A DNA stretch of 64,000 nt from Anas platyrhynchos. Taxonomy: Eukaryota; Chordata; Aves; Anseriformes; Anatidae. The position numbers and the translations under genes were made by a program. Positions 29,961 to 42,900 of this stretch are shown here, piece by piece. Below the pieces are notes generated by a model. The model saw only the letters and a list, made by a program, of their open reading frames with translations. It searched no databases and was not told the DNA's origin. Position 1 is the first letter of the stretch; the number at the start of each line of letters is the position of its first letter. The stretch covers positions 7,893,501 to 7,957,500 of the forward strand of contig NC_092600.1 of the NCBI RefSeq assembly GCF_047663525.1, in the 5' to 3' direction.

Positions 29961-31839
29961 AGACTGTTCTTAGCTGACAGATATAGCTGAAACAGATGCT
30001 GCTATAAATACCCTTGTTTAGCTGTTTTGAATATAATTTCTTTTGTAGAACATAGTGGATGCTCTAGTCATCGCTGAACCTGCACCTGTGCTGGAGTTTA
30101 TTACTCCTTTGTACATATCACATATCAGGATTGATTTTTTTTTAAAGAGGATTCCAAAAACACTCACAGGAGATGGATTCTGATGACCCTAACCACAGAC
30201 ATCTTTTACCAAATCTTAACTGAACTTTTAATGAGTTTACCACCTCTGCATTCTGTAGTTGCTAAAATTCACCTCTTACTACCAGTCAGTTCCCTCCACT
30301 TACTCCCTGTAAGCACCAAGCTCCGCTGACAGGTTGCTGCTTTGCAGCTTGGTGCGAGCAGGCCATGCAGCTATGCTGGCAGTGGTCACAGGACTTCCGA
30401 TGCTGCCTTCAATCTGTTCTTAAATCTTGAGCACTTTGGGCACTATCATAGCATGAGCGCACATATTTTAGAACACGTGGAGTTCAACTTCTGAATAGTC
30501 TGGGGGGACAGAGCAAGAAAGTTAGATTTTTGCCCAGGACCCCTGGGAGAAAGCCAAACACCCATACGGAGCGCACGATGTGGTCACGCACTGTGTACCA
30601 CAGCCACACCTAGGCTGCTGCCATGTTCACAGTTACAGCTGGACCTGGCTTTAAAAAAAATGAAGAAGGAGTTATACTAACGTAACAGCATGATTTAGGT
30701 TATATTCAAGTCATACTGGGGAGGAGTTGATGAATGGGTGATCTGTCACCATTCACGCAGTAGCTCATTTGTATTTTCACCTGAAAAGATAACATTAAGA
30801 ATTGAAATTATTTTGCTCATACCTGAAATACTGAGAGAAACATTTTATAATATCCATCTTAATCACGCTCAATATTGTTTGCTGAACAATCACAATCCAT
30901 TTGATATTTAGTTTTTGTCTAAGGACATAAACCATATCCTGCTAAGCTCTACTACCTATCTCTATGTCCTTTATTCTAACCGGGGGAGAACAGAGTGAAG
31001 CTCCCATGCAAAAGGCTCTCCTCACTGCAGGTACACATCGCATAGGGATGCACCTGATTTATTTTCTAAAGAGATATTTCTGCATTATCTTCTCTGATAT
31101 TTATTTGGGTTTAAAGGGCTTCCTTCCCATCCACCTGAAGGCAATCAAGATGGATGAGGAACTTTTTTCACACTGCTTTGATGATTAGGATACTGACCCG
31201 TAAGAAGAACAACGAATGCTTAGGGCAGGGAATCAGTTCAGTACTACAGCTGGTCCCTAAGCCCATATTCCATTAACTAAGATATCTCTGACAGCCACAG
31301 AAATCCACTCTGAACTGACCAACTGTTTTCCACTGGAGTTATTCTAATCCCTGACAAATGTTTCATTATAATTAATTCCTTGATTAGAAGATAATCACTG
31401 GTTCCTCTGAAGAGAAGTGAGCAACCTAAACAGAGACAATTTCTAAACTCAAAGCCAACTGTTTAACCAGCTAAACTTAACTTAAAGGACAGTATAATGA
31501 ATGGGCTCACCCAACTCACCTGAAAATCTGCTAAATACTATTCAAACATTGCACCCCTTAAGCAACACTAACTATAGGCTTAATTTTCCTTGCCACCCAC
31601 CTACTCTCCAGAACTAGCTTTCTTCCCACCACAGTTTTGCATATATCAAACCAGTTTGAATCTTCCCATCTGTTAGAATGAGAGGTTTTGAAGATGGTTC
31701 TTCCAGAGAAGTTTAAAGGTTTCAGCACAGGAACCAGAGCGATCTCTCCTACTCAGCCGTTAAAGCCTGCCTTGATTACTTTGATGTAACAACACTTGAA
31801 AGCTCCTATTCTTTGAAACTAATTTAAACACATTGAATT

Positions 31840-32160
31840 GTTGAAAGATTAAAAACCGCAGTCAGCTAATTACACTCACTCTCATCTCTTATTCAGCAAA
31901 TGAATCACTTTTCATTACCACTTAGCTGAAGTACATGAATTTCTGCCTAATTAGAAATGTTGTAGATGGAGCATTAGCAAGGCTGGAGCGGGTCAGGATA
32001 TCTTGCCTGCTTCATTTTTAATTCCTAACAGTAGAGCCAGATAGGAAAGGCTTCAGATAAGAAGTCATTAAACAATTTTAAATTATTTATAAAAATTACT
32101 TTGCCCAAATTATAATTATTTTTTTTCCCAAATGCTCTCATAAACGTCAAATGGAATGAA
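31840..32160. promoter_or_regulatory. Candidate conserved non-coding element near the CLINT1 3' end
   Basis: It is rich in TAAT cores (AGCTAATTACACTC, CCTAATTAGAAATG, AAATTATAATTATT) and an AP-1-like GAATCACT. It is free of simple repeats. It could instead belong to a longer CLINT1 3'UTR. Conservation was not tested. Confidence 0.3.
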
Positions 32161-32234
32161 AGGCAAAGCAGCCCAACATTGATTTTAATGAACATTTTAA
32201 TGTTATGTATAACAGAACATTATGAATACAATGA

Positions 32235-33561
32235 AAACAAAGTTTTATCAATTTAATAATAAAAAAATCCAACATAAGAAAAGGGAGGCAATAAATTTCA
32301 TACCTACAGTATAGTGCTTATTCTTACCAATATTCCCAATTTGTGAATATAACGATGTCTTTGTATTCCAGATTCTAGAATCATGATTCATGTGAACTTA
32401 GATGCAGAATTACAGAAGGAAAAACAAAACCCCCCCAAAATCTTAATTCATTCTTTTGTTTTCAGTAAGTCAGTAAAATCTTTGACTGCTACAGGTTTCC
32501 TTTATTAATATATATATTTTACTCCTCTATTGGATTCCACAGCTGCTAAATGCCATATTTACACAAAAGAATCACCAAGGGTTGTATGAAAGCTAAGATT
32601 CAATGCTGTTGGATTAGGTCGGGTTATAGATTTACATAACACGGTGTCATCTGCCTTGTTATTTTTGTAAAGACGCAAAAAAATAAACATTTTTGCTTTC
32701 AGACTGCTGCTGACACTGTAAACCAGTGGCTCCATAGGGATAATGGTGGTAAAAAGGATGCTAACTGCCACTGTAAAAACCGCAAGAAAGTGCATTTTCT
32801 GGAGTTTTGTAAAAGGAAACCTTCCAGCAGTCTCAGATAAATCTTCTCCCAGACCTGCACTGGATATCAGTTATAACAGAGGCAAGTAAAGCCCCAAAAA
32901 TCTATTGGTCACCAAATTGCTGAGAGACGATGTTTACCATAAAAATTTGGGTAATATAGCAGTGCGACTGGAACATTAGCAAAAGTATATATACATTCCA
33001 GGTCCCTTTGAATTAGCCATAATCACATATGTAAGCCATTTTTTGGACAAAAATATATATTCTTATAAAAAACTGATTATAGTACTTGAGTGACTTCAAT
33101 TGTGGACTCAGAGTGGTAGTAAAAGGAATGATCCAATTATGACAAAGCGATCAGGGAGAGGGGGAAAAGAAAGACAAGCTCTTCAAGAAAAAAGAAAAGT
33201 ATAAAATTAGATTCAAACATTTTTACCCAACCCCCATTCCAGTCTTCCATCAAGTCCCAAAGTTAAAATTGGTTCTTCTACCTAGGAAAGGCTTTGATGG
33301 TCTCAATACAAATTATTTTGCAAAATCATCTAATACATTCCTTAGAAGAACCTTTCATCTCTCCAGAATTTGAACACTAGTTATTTCAACATTTAGAAAA
33401 TAGCTTTTGGTTCTTTATGTAGATACTTTAACTGATAAAGAAAAAAAAAAAAAAGTAGTATTGATCAGTGTTTTCCATCCCTTCCCCAGCTATATTTGTG
33501 CAGCTAAAAATCCTTCATTCAGTCTGCCCATTTATTTTTAATTTATTTATTTTTACAATCT
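32235..33561 (-). other. CLINT1 3' untranslated region (inferred end)
   Basis: On the minus strand the stop is followed by about 1.3 kb of AT-rich non-coding DNA. An ATTAAA (plus-strand TTTAAT at 32252-32257), followed on the transcript by a T-rich TTTGTTTTCATTG, is the preferred poly(A) site. An AATAAA at 32503-32508 would give a shorter form. The length agrees with my memory of the mammalian mRNA. Confidence 0.4.
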
Positions 33562-33923
33562 TTATTTGCTAAAATTGGCAAAATTTGCAAAGGCATCTTG
33601 CTTGGGTTGAACAGTCCCAGTAGTCATAGAGGTCATAGAGATATTGGGTACTCCCATTCCTATTGTGCCCGTCAAACCCATTCCTGTAGCTGGCAATCCC
33701 ATGTTCATGTTTATTCCCATCATTCCCTGGTTCATCATAGGCGTGGGTCCCATGGAGGTCATCCCCATCGTACCTGACATCACACTCTGCATTCCAATCC
33801 CCATAGGAACAGACCCTCCCATCAGTGGGCTTGTCTGGGGTCGTACAGGCATCATGTTAGGTTGAGGATTGAGGTTCACAGCTGCAAAGTTTTGAGTCAT
33901 GACATTCATAGGTTGTTGCATAT
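33562..33923 (-). CDS. CLINT1: CLINT1 exon 12 with stop
   Basis: It encodes the Met/Gly/Pro-rich tail from MQQPMNVMTQNFAAVNLNP to the conserved C-terminus QPKQDAFANFANFSK, with TAA at 33564-33562. The acceptor is ttttgcag|AT. Confidence 0.95.
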
Positions 33924-36900
33924 CTGCAAAAGGAGAAAAAGGATGCAAAAATAGTAAATCAGATTCTGTTTGACGGTCCTATTTATTTTAAGTAACTTAT
34001 GCAATCACTGCTGTGAATATGATATGATGGCCCAAAATGTAGCTATTTCATTTGTTTCTATGTGAGGACTCAGAAAACATTTAAAAACAAATTTTAAATA
34101 GCATTTGATAGCAACACATGCTACTACGCATATTCTAGAGAACTTCCAGAAATAAGGACGCCTGAAATCAAGATATGCCAACAGTGTAAACTCTACAGTA
34201 AAGACAAGCAGTTACCAGCCTCCTAGCTTGTCAGGCTCTGTTTAGAAAATACCATTTTTGTGTCAGAAGCATCACAGTAGTTTAAGAAACAATTATGACA
34301 ACGTAGGAAAATAATTAGCAGAATACTCCATCTCAAGGACAGCTTACTAAATCCCTAGAGAGCTCAGTGTGCAAAGCAAAACAGTGCATCAACAATAACT
34401 CACTTTGTTGCTGCATCATGGTATTAAGTGATGGCTGCTGGGGTTTGGAAGGCTGCATCCCAGGTACTAAATTGTCCAAACTGATATTTACACTGGGATC
34501 TGACCAAGTTGAAGGTAGAGTTTTGCTTGCGTTCTTCTGGACCATCTCTGTGCTTGCATTATAAAGAGGATTAGGCTTCGGCATCAAAGTGTTCACGCTC
34601 TGCAGGGGCTAGAAAAGGAGGAATTGTTGGGATACACTGAAACAATTTACTAATAGGCTTCAGGACTAAACAACAAGTATTTATTTTTCCACAGAAGACA
34701 AGGAGACACTGAAATTGCTTTGTTTTTAGATGTGAACTTCAGCTCTTCCAAAGCAGTGCTGCCATTTGCTCTTACACCATTAGAGTGGGTTAAAATAGTA
34801 TCAAGATCCCCTAACCCCTATGACATTGACATTGATCATCTGGAGTCAAGTGCTCAACTCAGACATACTGATGTTTAACTCCTAATACCAAATCAGCCTG
34901 CTATGGTTTCCAAAAAATCTGTGACTCTCCACGTAAGCAGTCAACTCTGGATTTTGAGACAACTGGCTAGTCCTCACTTCCATCCCTTTCAGACTGGAAA
35001 CCTGTAACATTCACTGGATGATGGCTTTCGGCTTTAAAGTTTAAAACATCAACCTTCTTCCTCAGAAAAACAGCAACACTTAATACAGCAATGTATCAGA
35101 GAGGACTGGCACATAAAAAGAGGCTTTTCAAGAACTTTTCTAGAATTTCTATTATATTTTCTTTTCAGGAGACCCCTCTATCATTTTCAGACAAAACATT
35201 AAGGAGAAAGCAAAAGATTAGGAAATTGTACAAACAGCTGCATACCTGTGACCTCGACATGGGTAAACCAATGCCTACGGCATTGGAGCTCATCATAGAG
35301 AAATTCATACTTTGCGAAGAGGTCATAGTTGTCTGAGAGGGGCCCATCAAATCAAAAAGATCTGCAGAATTTGAAGCAGTTGGAGCCTGGCCAGAAGCTG
35401 GCTGCGAGCTACTGAAGAGCTCTATAGCTGGCTGCTGTGCCACGTTGCTGAAGAGCTCTCCAGATGAAGCACTAGGACAAGGAGAAGCTTGGTTGAAGGC
35501 ACTCCAGTCACCAAAGTCTCCATTTCCACTTGTTGCTGTACCTGAAGGGAACATTGCAAGAGAAGACAGAATAAAAGGTAGAAGGCTTAGAGAAAGGCAC
35601 TAAACAAGTCCCATATTCCATGAACTGAAACAAATGAGAGCTGATCTGTGTCTGTCCAGATTAACATCTGCAGGTAGAACCTCCATCTGGACATCATTCC
35701 CTCTCATGAATATTCCAATAATTTTAACAAGGTAGCAAAGGAAATATGAAAACACCCATATACAGAAAGAAGGACATTTGATAACGTGTCACCTGTAGAT
35801 ACGAAACAAGTAGGGACAGGTTTTCTTTAGACAAAATTTGAAAGAAAGATAACTTCAGAGGAGAGTGTAGGCAACAGGCAAAACCAAACCTAGAACTTGA
35901 TGAAATTTATCACCTTCTTAGCTCGGAGCCCTGGTATTTGCTGAGAGAGCCGCTGTCAGGAACGAGCCACTTGATGAAGCAAATTCCATTATGATAAAAA
36001 CACAAAACCAATTGTTTCAGAGTTCATTATATAAAATCAGTAACTCTTCATGTAAAAAAACGTTAAAGGGAATAAAAGCTTTGAAAGCAAGTTACCAGGG
36101 AATTCTTATTTGAGGTGATAGTCCCATCCCATGAAGTGTTCATGCAAAACACATCAAGTTTTCAAGGTGTCCCTTGATTTAAAGAAGAAATTGAATTCAA
36201 TTTTGGATCTAATACATCTCTCAGCAGAAGTTTTGTTGAACTCATAGGTCATCACTACTCTGTTTCATTTCAGTATGTCAGGGTTTTTGCAAACAAGTGT
36301 TTTAATAAAAAAGACAGCAATTCAGAGTAAGATGCAGAGAGATATGAAGTGTCTAACAGTATAAGTTGTTTATACACAATCACACAGGTTCTGATTTCAG
36401 GATCACACACGTCCATAGACACAAACCAGCGAACTGAGAATATTTCATAACCTTTGAGTCAAATGGGAGTAGATGTTATCTCCCTTAAAAATGCTTTTTT
36501 AAATTAAAAAGAAAAGAATTACTTCAGAGCAGCGATAGGGGAATAAGAGATTAAAACAGCATCCACAGGAGATGCTAAAAATAAAGCAATGCCATTTAAG
36601 CTGCTCTCATTCCTACATCATGAATCTTGTTCCAAGTTTGGGCCATCGTACAGGTCAGCTTTTTGATTATGTCACTGATATTCTTGTGGTACTTGAGCTA
36701 AGTCACAAGCAATGTCATTGCCATGTGAAGTGAACTTCGAGTTCTAATGAACAGTAAATCATCCTCTGAATTTCTTTAGATGAGCTAATAAAAATTTGAG
36801 CACGTAAAGCTGGAGTAGATGAATCTAGTGTCAGCTTCCACTGCCTAACCTAAACAATGCCCAGCTCTATAATGGCCACCCAAAGCAATTTTCTGCAACT

Positions 36901-39900
36901 GCGCTCTACCTACTCAAAACATAACAGCAATAAATTACATGCAATGTGAAAGGCCATCAATGTTTAGCCCTTAATCATCTTTATCTTCATCAATACATTA
37001 GAATTTAAAAATAGTAGGAGAGTGAAACCGTTCACAAAATCTAAGTATTGCCAACAATATCATTGCACAAGTGGACTCATATTCATTAGCTTAGGGCCAT
37101 GCTAGAACATTTGCTTTGATCTCCCTCACAAACATGGGCTATATTAGAATATTTCAATTAGTATTGCATATTAAAAATTAAAACCTACTTTAAATATTCC
37201 TCCTAGAAGAAGCACACTCAGCATTTACTTATCTACGTTCAGACCTGTGCACTGAGCACCAATAATGGAAGTGGGGATAAAACGTATATGGCTTTGCCCC
37301 TTCAGTAGAACTTCAAAGATGATTAATCAAGAAGGAAAAGATTTCTACAGGGGCTTACGCTGTTCAGGAATGATTAATCATTTTACAGGACTCCTTGTCC
37401 CTTGCATAATGGTGATTGGAATAGATTAATCATGTTAATGCAGATAAAGGATTGTATCAATTTAGGCTGTATTAACACACAAATTATTTGCATAGTAGGC
37501 GGCTTTGTGTTTGCAAAACAACTTGGTTTTGAGTGAGAAAGCCTGTGAAAAAATTATAGCAGTTCTTTCCTGATAAGTAAATTAAAGGTATATTATTAAT
37601 ACATGTCCAGTACATTTTCTTAACATAGCATGTAAAAAAAATGACGAACTATAAACATGCTGACTAAAAGCTGTCTCTCAGGTAGATCTGCTGATCTTTC
37701 CACATTCTAGATGTATTCCTGCATTCTCACTGAGATCACCCCACTACAAAACACCAACACTGTCCAAGTTAACTTCACAAAAAATAGCCAGCTTCCTTTC
37801 CTCTGTGTTCATTTGCAGCACTCTTCTGCCTGGGTAGCACTGGAAGCTCCAAAAACACTTGATCAAAAAGAAGTTGATTGCTTTAGGTGGCTTTTTAGCA
37901 TTTATTTTTTCCAGTCCAGCTTTAAGAGAAATTCTGTGCGTGTTGTTTTTCAAACAGTGGCTGTGTGTACCTAGTAACTTGTCTGTTTGCATGCAAAATG
38001 ACTGCACCAAGCCAGCTGCCTGGGCACAGGAAAACTCTGAAGTGCAGGCCATAGAGCCAGGCAAGGGCAAAACTGAGTGCTGTCCTAGTGAGCGTTACTA
38101 AAAACCTTGCTCTTCTGATTGGTAGGGACTTGTTCACCTTAGACTTCAGCAAGATCCACACTTTTTTTTTTTATAGGTTTCTCTTAAAAGGGAAATGAAA
38201 ATAAATTGTTACTTAGCCAAGATAAAAGTGTTAGTCAGCTTCATCCCACAAATGCATATAGGCATCAGTCAATGACATTACATGGTGTGTACGGGGCACC
38301 TTGACAGAACTCCCCTCCAATGTACTAGGTTTTCCAGTAGTAACCAAGACACCATTGGAGACTGAAAATAGCTTGTTGCAGCCTTCCCTCATTATGCAAT
38401 CTGACAAGGCCAACATAATTAAGTTTGTAATTGTTTAGAGATGCACACTTTTTTTTTTTTAATCTTAGGAGACAGATGGGAGCTGAGGGTATCCCATTTT
38501 TCTAGCACAAGTGAGCTCCTATTTTCCATTGAATGCGATTGTCTTTTGTTTTTGTTCAACTTACCCATTTAATTTACTGTTCTGCCTGTCTTGAAAGTTC
38601 TTAAGACCAATCTGAACTCTGTATGTATTTAGAAACTATAAAAAACAGTGTAAGACCCTTCTGTGTACTTCTCAGTTCACAGTCAGCATTACCACAATCG
38701 AGCAAAGCAGACTATCAAGCACCTCATCCAAGTCCTTGCCCCCCCGCCATGAGCAGCTAGTAGGTTCTTTCCTTAATTACCTACCTGTATCTGAAAAGCT
38801 TGCAAACTGTTAGTTGAAGTATTAGAAAAATGACTGCTTTTTATTGCAAATAGTTGAATAATCTCACACAAAGCACTGGGAAGACTATGATGATTAATAA
38901 TCTGAATAGTCCTATGACTACAGCCAATTTTCCAGTCGTTTTGGAAACACAGATACTGTCATATCGAAGCATTCATCACTGTAGAATGCCAGTTAGGACA
39001 GCTCTGCCTACTATTACAGAAGTGGGGTGTGCTGGGCTCTATGATGTTTAGTGAGCACTCTTCAGCCAGCATTTAGACCCACACTTGTTTGTTTCAGGTT
39101 TTACTTAGTCACATTTTGTTTCAGTTAGAGCAAAACTCCAAATCTAATTTTGCAACTAAGTTTTATTATGTGCTTTTAAGTAAACAAGGATGTATTTGGA
39201 ACCCCTAACACATTTTTCTGAAATAGAGTTGATAAAGAGTTTTAGGCCCATGAGACAAGTGCTTAGTGCTGTGCTAGACAACAGATCTCTTCCTTACTCA
39301 ACATCAATGCTTGTGTCCAGTTAAACAGAGTTTGCCTTGGAAAGAGAAATGACATTCAATAACGGCACGTGGCATCTCTTCCCCTCTCTCTGACCTTAAA
39401 CAGCATTTTAATCTGTAAATTAATCCTACCTTGCGATGATGGGAAACTTGCTGTAGCAGCAGCTGAACTAAAATCAGCAAATCCTCCAAATGGGTCAGTT
39501 GATCCACCTAGAGACAGAAGGAAGCCAAATGCCGTTAAAGGCCTCTACAAAGAACCATTGCAATAAATGCATGCAGAATTTATGAAGAAAAGCTGTCCTG
39601 TATTTAGCAGGATGGATTTATTGATTCTGCTCCATAAGTCCACAATGGTTTTCCTGTTCTTCACCATACTATATTTATACAAGCCTGAGCAACAATAAAC
39701 TGGATTATTTCCAACTACACTGCAGATTTTGCAGTTTTGTTTTCTTAAGATCCGAGTTCTTGATATCTCTAAAAATAAATTTAAAAAGAATAAAAAGGTT
39801 AGAAAGGGTTCTCCTAACAAGGGATGCTGCTAGTCTGACAGTTTGTGAAAATAAAACTTTGGAAGTTTTTTTTTATATAAAAGCCAAACATTCTCATCGT

Positions 39901-42900
39901 AAGAAGAGTTAATTTATTATGCTTACTATGAAAAATTAAATATCATCTTATATTTATTTTTTATGTTACTTAAAGCATGAATGATTTTACAGTAATCTTG
40001 AATTGGAATCTCAAGGACGTGGCTTGTGTTTGTGATTGCCTTTTTTATTTTTTTAAGATCTTTGCATCCTTTCTACAGCATGAACATTAAGTTTTCCTAC
40101 CAGACATCTGTACACAGCAAATAAATTAACAATTTTTGAACGTAGCATGTTTTTTCACAAAAAAAACACAGCCAATATATAGAAACAGAAGATTTAAGAA
40201 TCATATACTAGAAAGCTTTTTTCCTTTAAATACATGAGAAATATTTTACAACAAATCTGTCAATTATCCTCACTATTGCTTTTAACTAGCTACTCCACAG
40301 ACCCGAGAAAGCTAAAAAATTGACCTTATTTGTTTGTCCTCAAAGATTTCACCTCCAAACAGTCCTACCCTTAGAAGAAGCTGCAGCAATTCAATTATTT
40401 TGCTTTTAGTGTTATGCGTACATTATATAGGTTACATCACAGCTGCTTAGCCTGCAGTGCTTAGAAACTAGCCAGGTGGGACTGGAACATCTGTGCTGCA
40501 CTCAAACACCACCAGGGACAGCTTCCAACATCTGGTGCCATTTCTGAATTGTCTTATCGCTGCAAGACATTCTGCCCCATCTGCTACTCTCAACTGGGTT
40601 AATTAAACTAGAACCATCTCCTTTTTAATAAATGGCTAGCGGTAATAAAAGGAACCATTCACTTTCTAATACATGCATACTTGTATTTCTTTTTAATGTT
40701 ATTTTACTGTAGACATTGCTAGGAAGGCGACTGTTCTTCCAAGGGGAAGTATCTCTTCCTGCAGCATATGGTATAGAACAAGAGAAGGGAATGCAAGGAC
40801 AGTCTCTTTAAATTTTCAGAAATACAGCGCTACTAAAACCATCTCACCACCTTTTCAAAAGGGAGAAGATTCCAAAGTTAAGAAATTTCTTCAACACAAG
40901 TTCTGAAGTGATGTAATAAGCACCTTTCATACGTTAATACAGAAGTTTTATACTGAATGCAAATTATGAATGAAAAGGGGAGGATAAGCCAGTGAAATAT
41001 CAAGCTAAAAATGTGCTCTGATGAACACACGGCTTTGTCTACTGCAATGAATGTTTTCAAGTAATTTTTCCATCACATGTTCTGAACTCTGAGATGGACA
41101 CAGTAATGGTTTGAAGGTTTATGAGCAGAGATACCACAATCAAATTTTATCGGACCACATCTTAAAGCAGAAACAAGCTCTCATGCTACACTTACTATCC
41201 CCTTGGTTGTTTGTCAAAACATCTAGTGATTAATTTCATTTTAAAAACAAGTAGGTTCAAACCCAAAATAACACCTTAACATTCTCAGCCAAGTCAATTT
41301 TTTCTCCACCTCTATTGCATGTTTTCAAATGAAACTGACTTCCAGAGGAAGATAGAAAAGCTTAAGCTGAATGCATCAACTCGGGACAAAAAAAAAGGTA
41401 TCACCGGCTAAGATTAAAGAACCTAGTCTCCAGTAACACCAAAAAATTACTTCCAGCAGGTCTATTCACACATTCTACAACTCCTCAGATTCCTCCTTCA
41501 TGACATCTCCCCTTATGTACAAATTGTGTTCCTTCAGTAACCTGTAAACCCCCAAGCTTCACCAACTTTCTTCCACATCTCTGCACCTAAAAATACAAAG
41601 ATAAGCAAATTCTGAGTTCCCTGAATTCACATGACTTCCCTGCCAACTCCTTCACAGGACAGATCAAAGGCTGTGTGTGACCCTTTCCCTGTGTCTTGCT
41701 TGACACTGGGAATGTTCCCACACCCTGTGCTGCAAGGAACAGTGGTCATAACAAGTGACCTGCACGTGAAGGACAGTGCTAATCTTCTCAACATGAGCTA
41801 TCCTCAAAGATTCCCATGCGAGATCTGTCACTATAAATGAACCCTTTCCATCTGCCTTCCCAGGTCAGAAGAGAGGTTATTTAGCAGGGCCAGCTGGTAA
41901 TACGCCTCTTCTCAACACCATTTCTAAATGCTGCTTTGGGAAAAAAAAAAAGAAAAAAAAATCAAAAAGGCAAAAGAAGGGCTTGCTACGGAGAACCAAA
42001 CTGATGAAAGATTCAAATATGCTGTAACGTCAAAGCACTTTACCTCTGGCTTGAAACACAGAGAGGCTCAATTTGAACTGAAAAATGTCTATTCTTAACA
42101 TAACTTGTATATACACATATAAGGATACAGACTTATGTATATAAACAGTAAAACCAAAAGGGCTCCCATCTCTTTTTATAATAAAGAGAACAAAGGCTTT
42201 AAAATCTGGGTATTGAAGTTTCAAGTATTGATGAGGGGTAGCGGTTGCGATCCTGGATCTTAAAATTCCACCAAATTGTAGTAAATCCTAAGTACATAAA
42301 CACCTCTGTATATAAAGTTAACTAAATAAAACAAAATACATTGCTCCTTAAATTTGTAGCTTTTGCGCAGAAAAGAAGCATGAATAGTATTTCTAAACCG
42401 TCAGGAATTATTATAAAATATTTTTAATATTTTTGTGATGTCAATTTTATATTGCATAAATATAAACTTGTATTTATATAAAATCAGAACACCATTTTGT
42501 ACACTTATTTTTGGGAAAGTAAATAGTTTCAAAACTACAAGAAATAGAAAAGATTAAGACAGATCTCCGAGGGTGAGATTACCCAGAAATTGCAGTGACT
42601 ATTTCCCTCCCCTCTAACAGAATTTTGATGCATTTTATATTCTACTACATTCCTGCAGAGGTATCATTTTGGTATCCTAGCGCTGAAAGGAATTGTTGCA
42701 TATGATGCCGCCCATAATGTTGAATTTACTCAGAAAAAAAATATTTTATTATAAGATGATCTAGTGTGGCATAGTACATGGATACCCATTAAATTTTAAA
42801 TAGAATTAAGTAAAAAGTAGTATTTATACATGTGTAAATGCAGCCACCTTGCCATATGGGACCCCAAGCCACTAGACTCCCACTTTTTAGAACAAAGTCT

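Larger units (their letters stand above)
15946..32230. other. Gene-free interval between convergent LSM11 and CLINT1
   Basis: About 16 kb without a credible gene. The longest open frames (for example 27703-28197 plus and 23462-23854 minus) have no recognisable domain, no splice context and a composition like their surroundings. The interval holds two MIR-like SINE relics, a (CCTCA)n repeat and several AT-rich, homeobox-motif-rich blocks listed separately. Confidence 0.6.
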
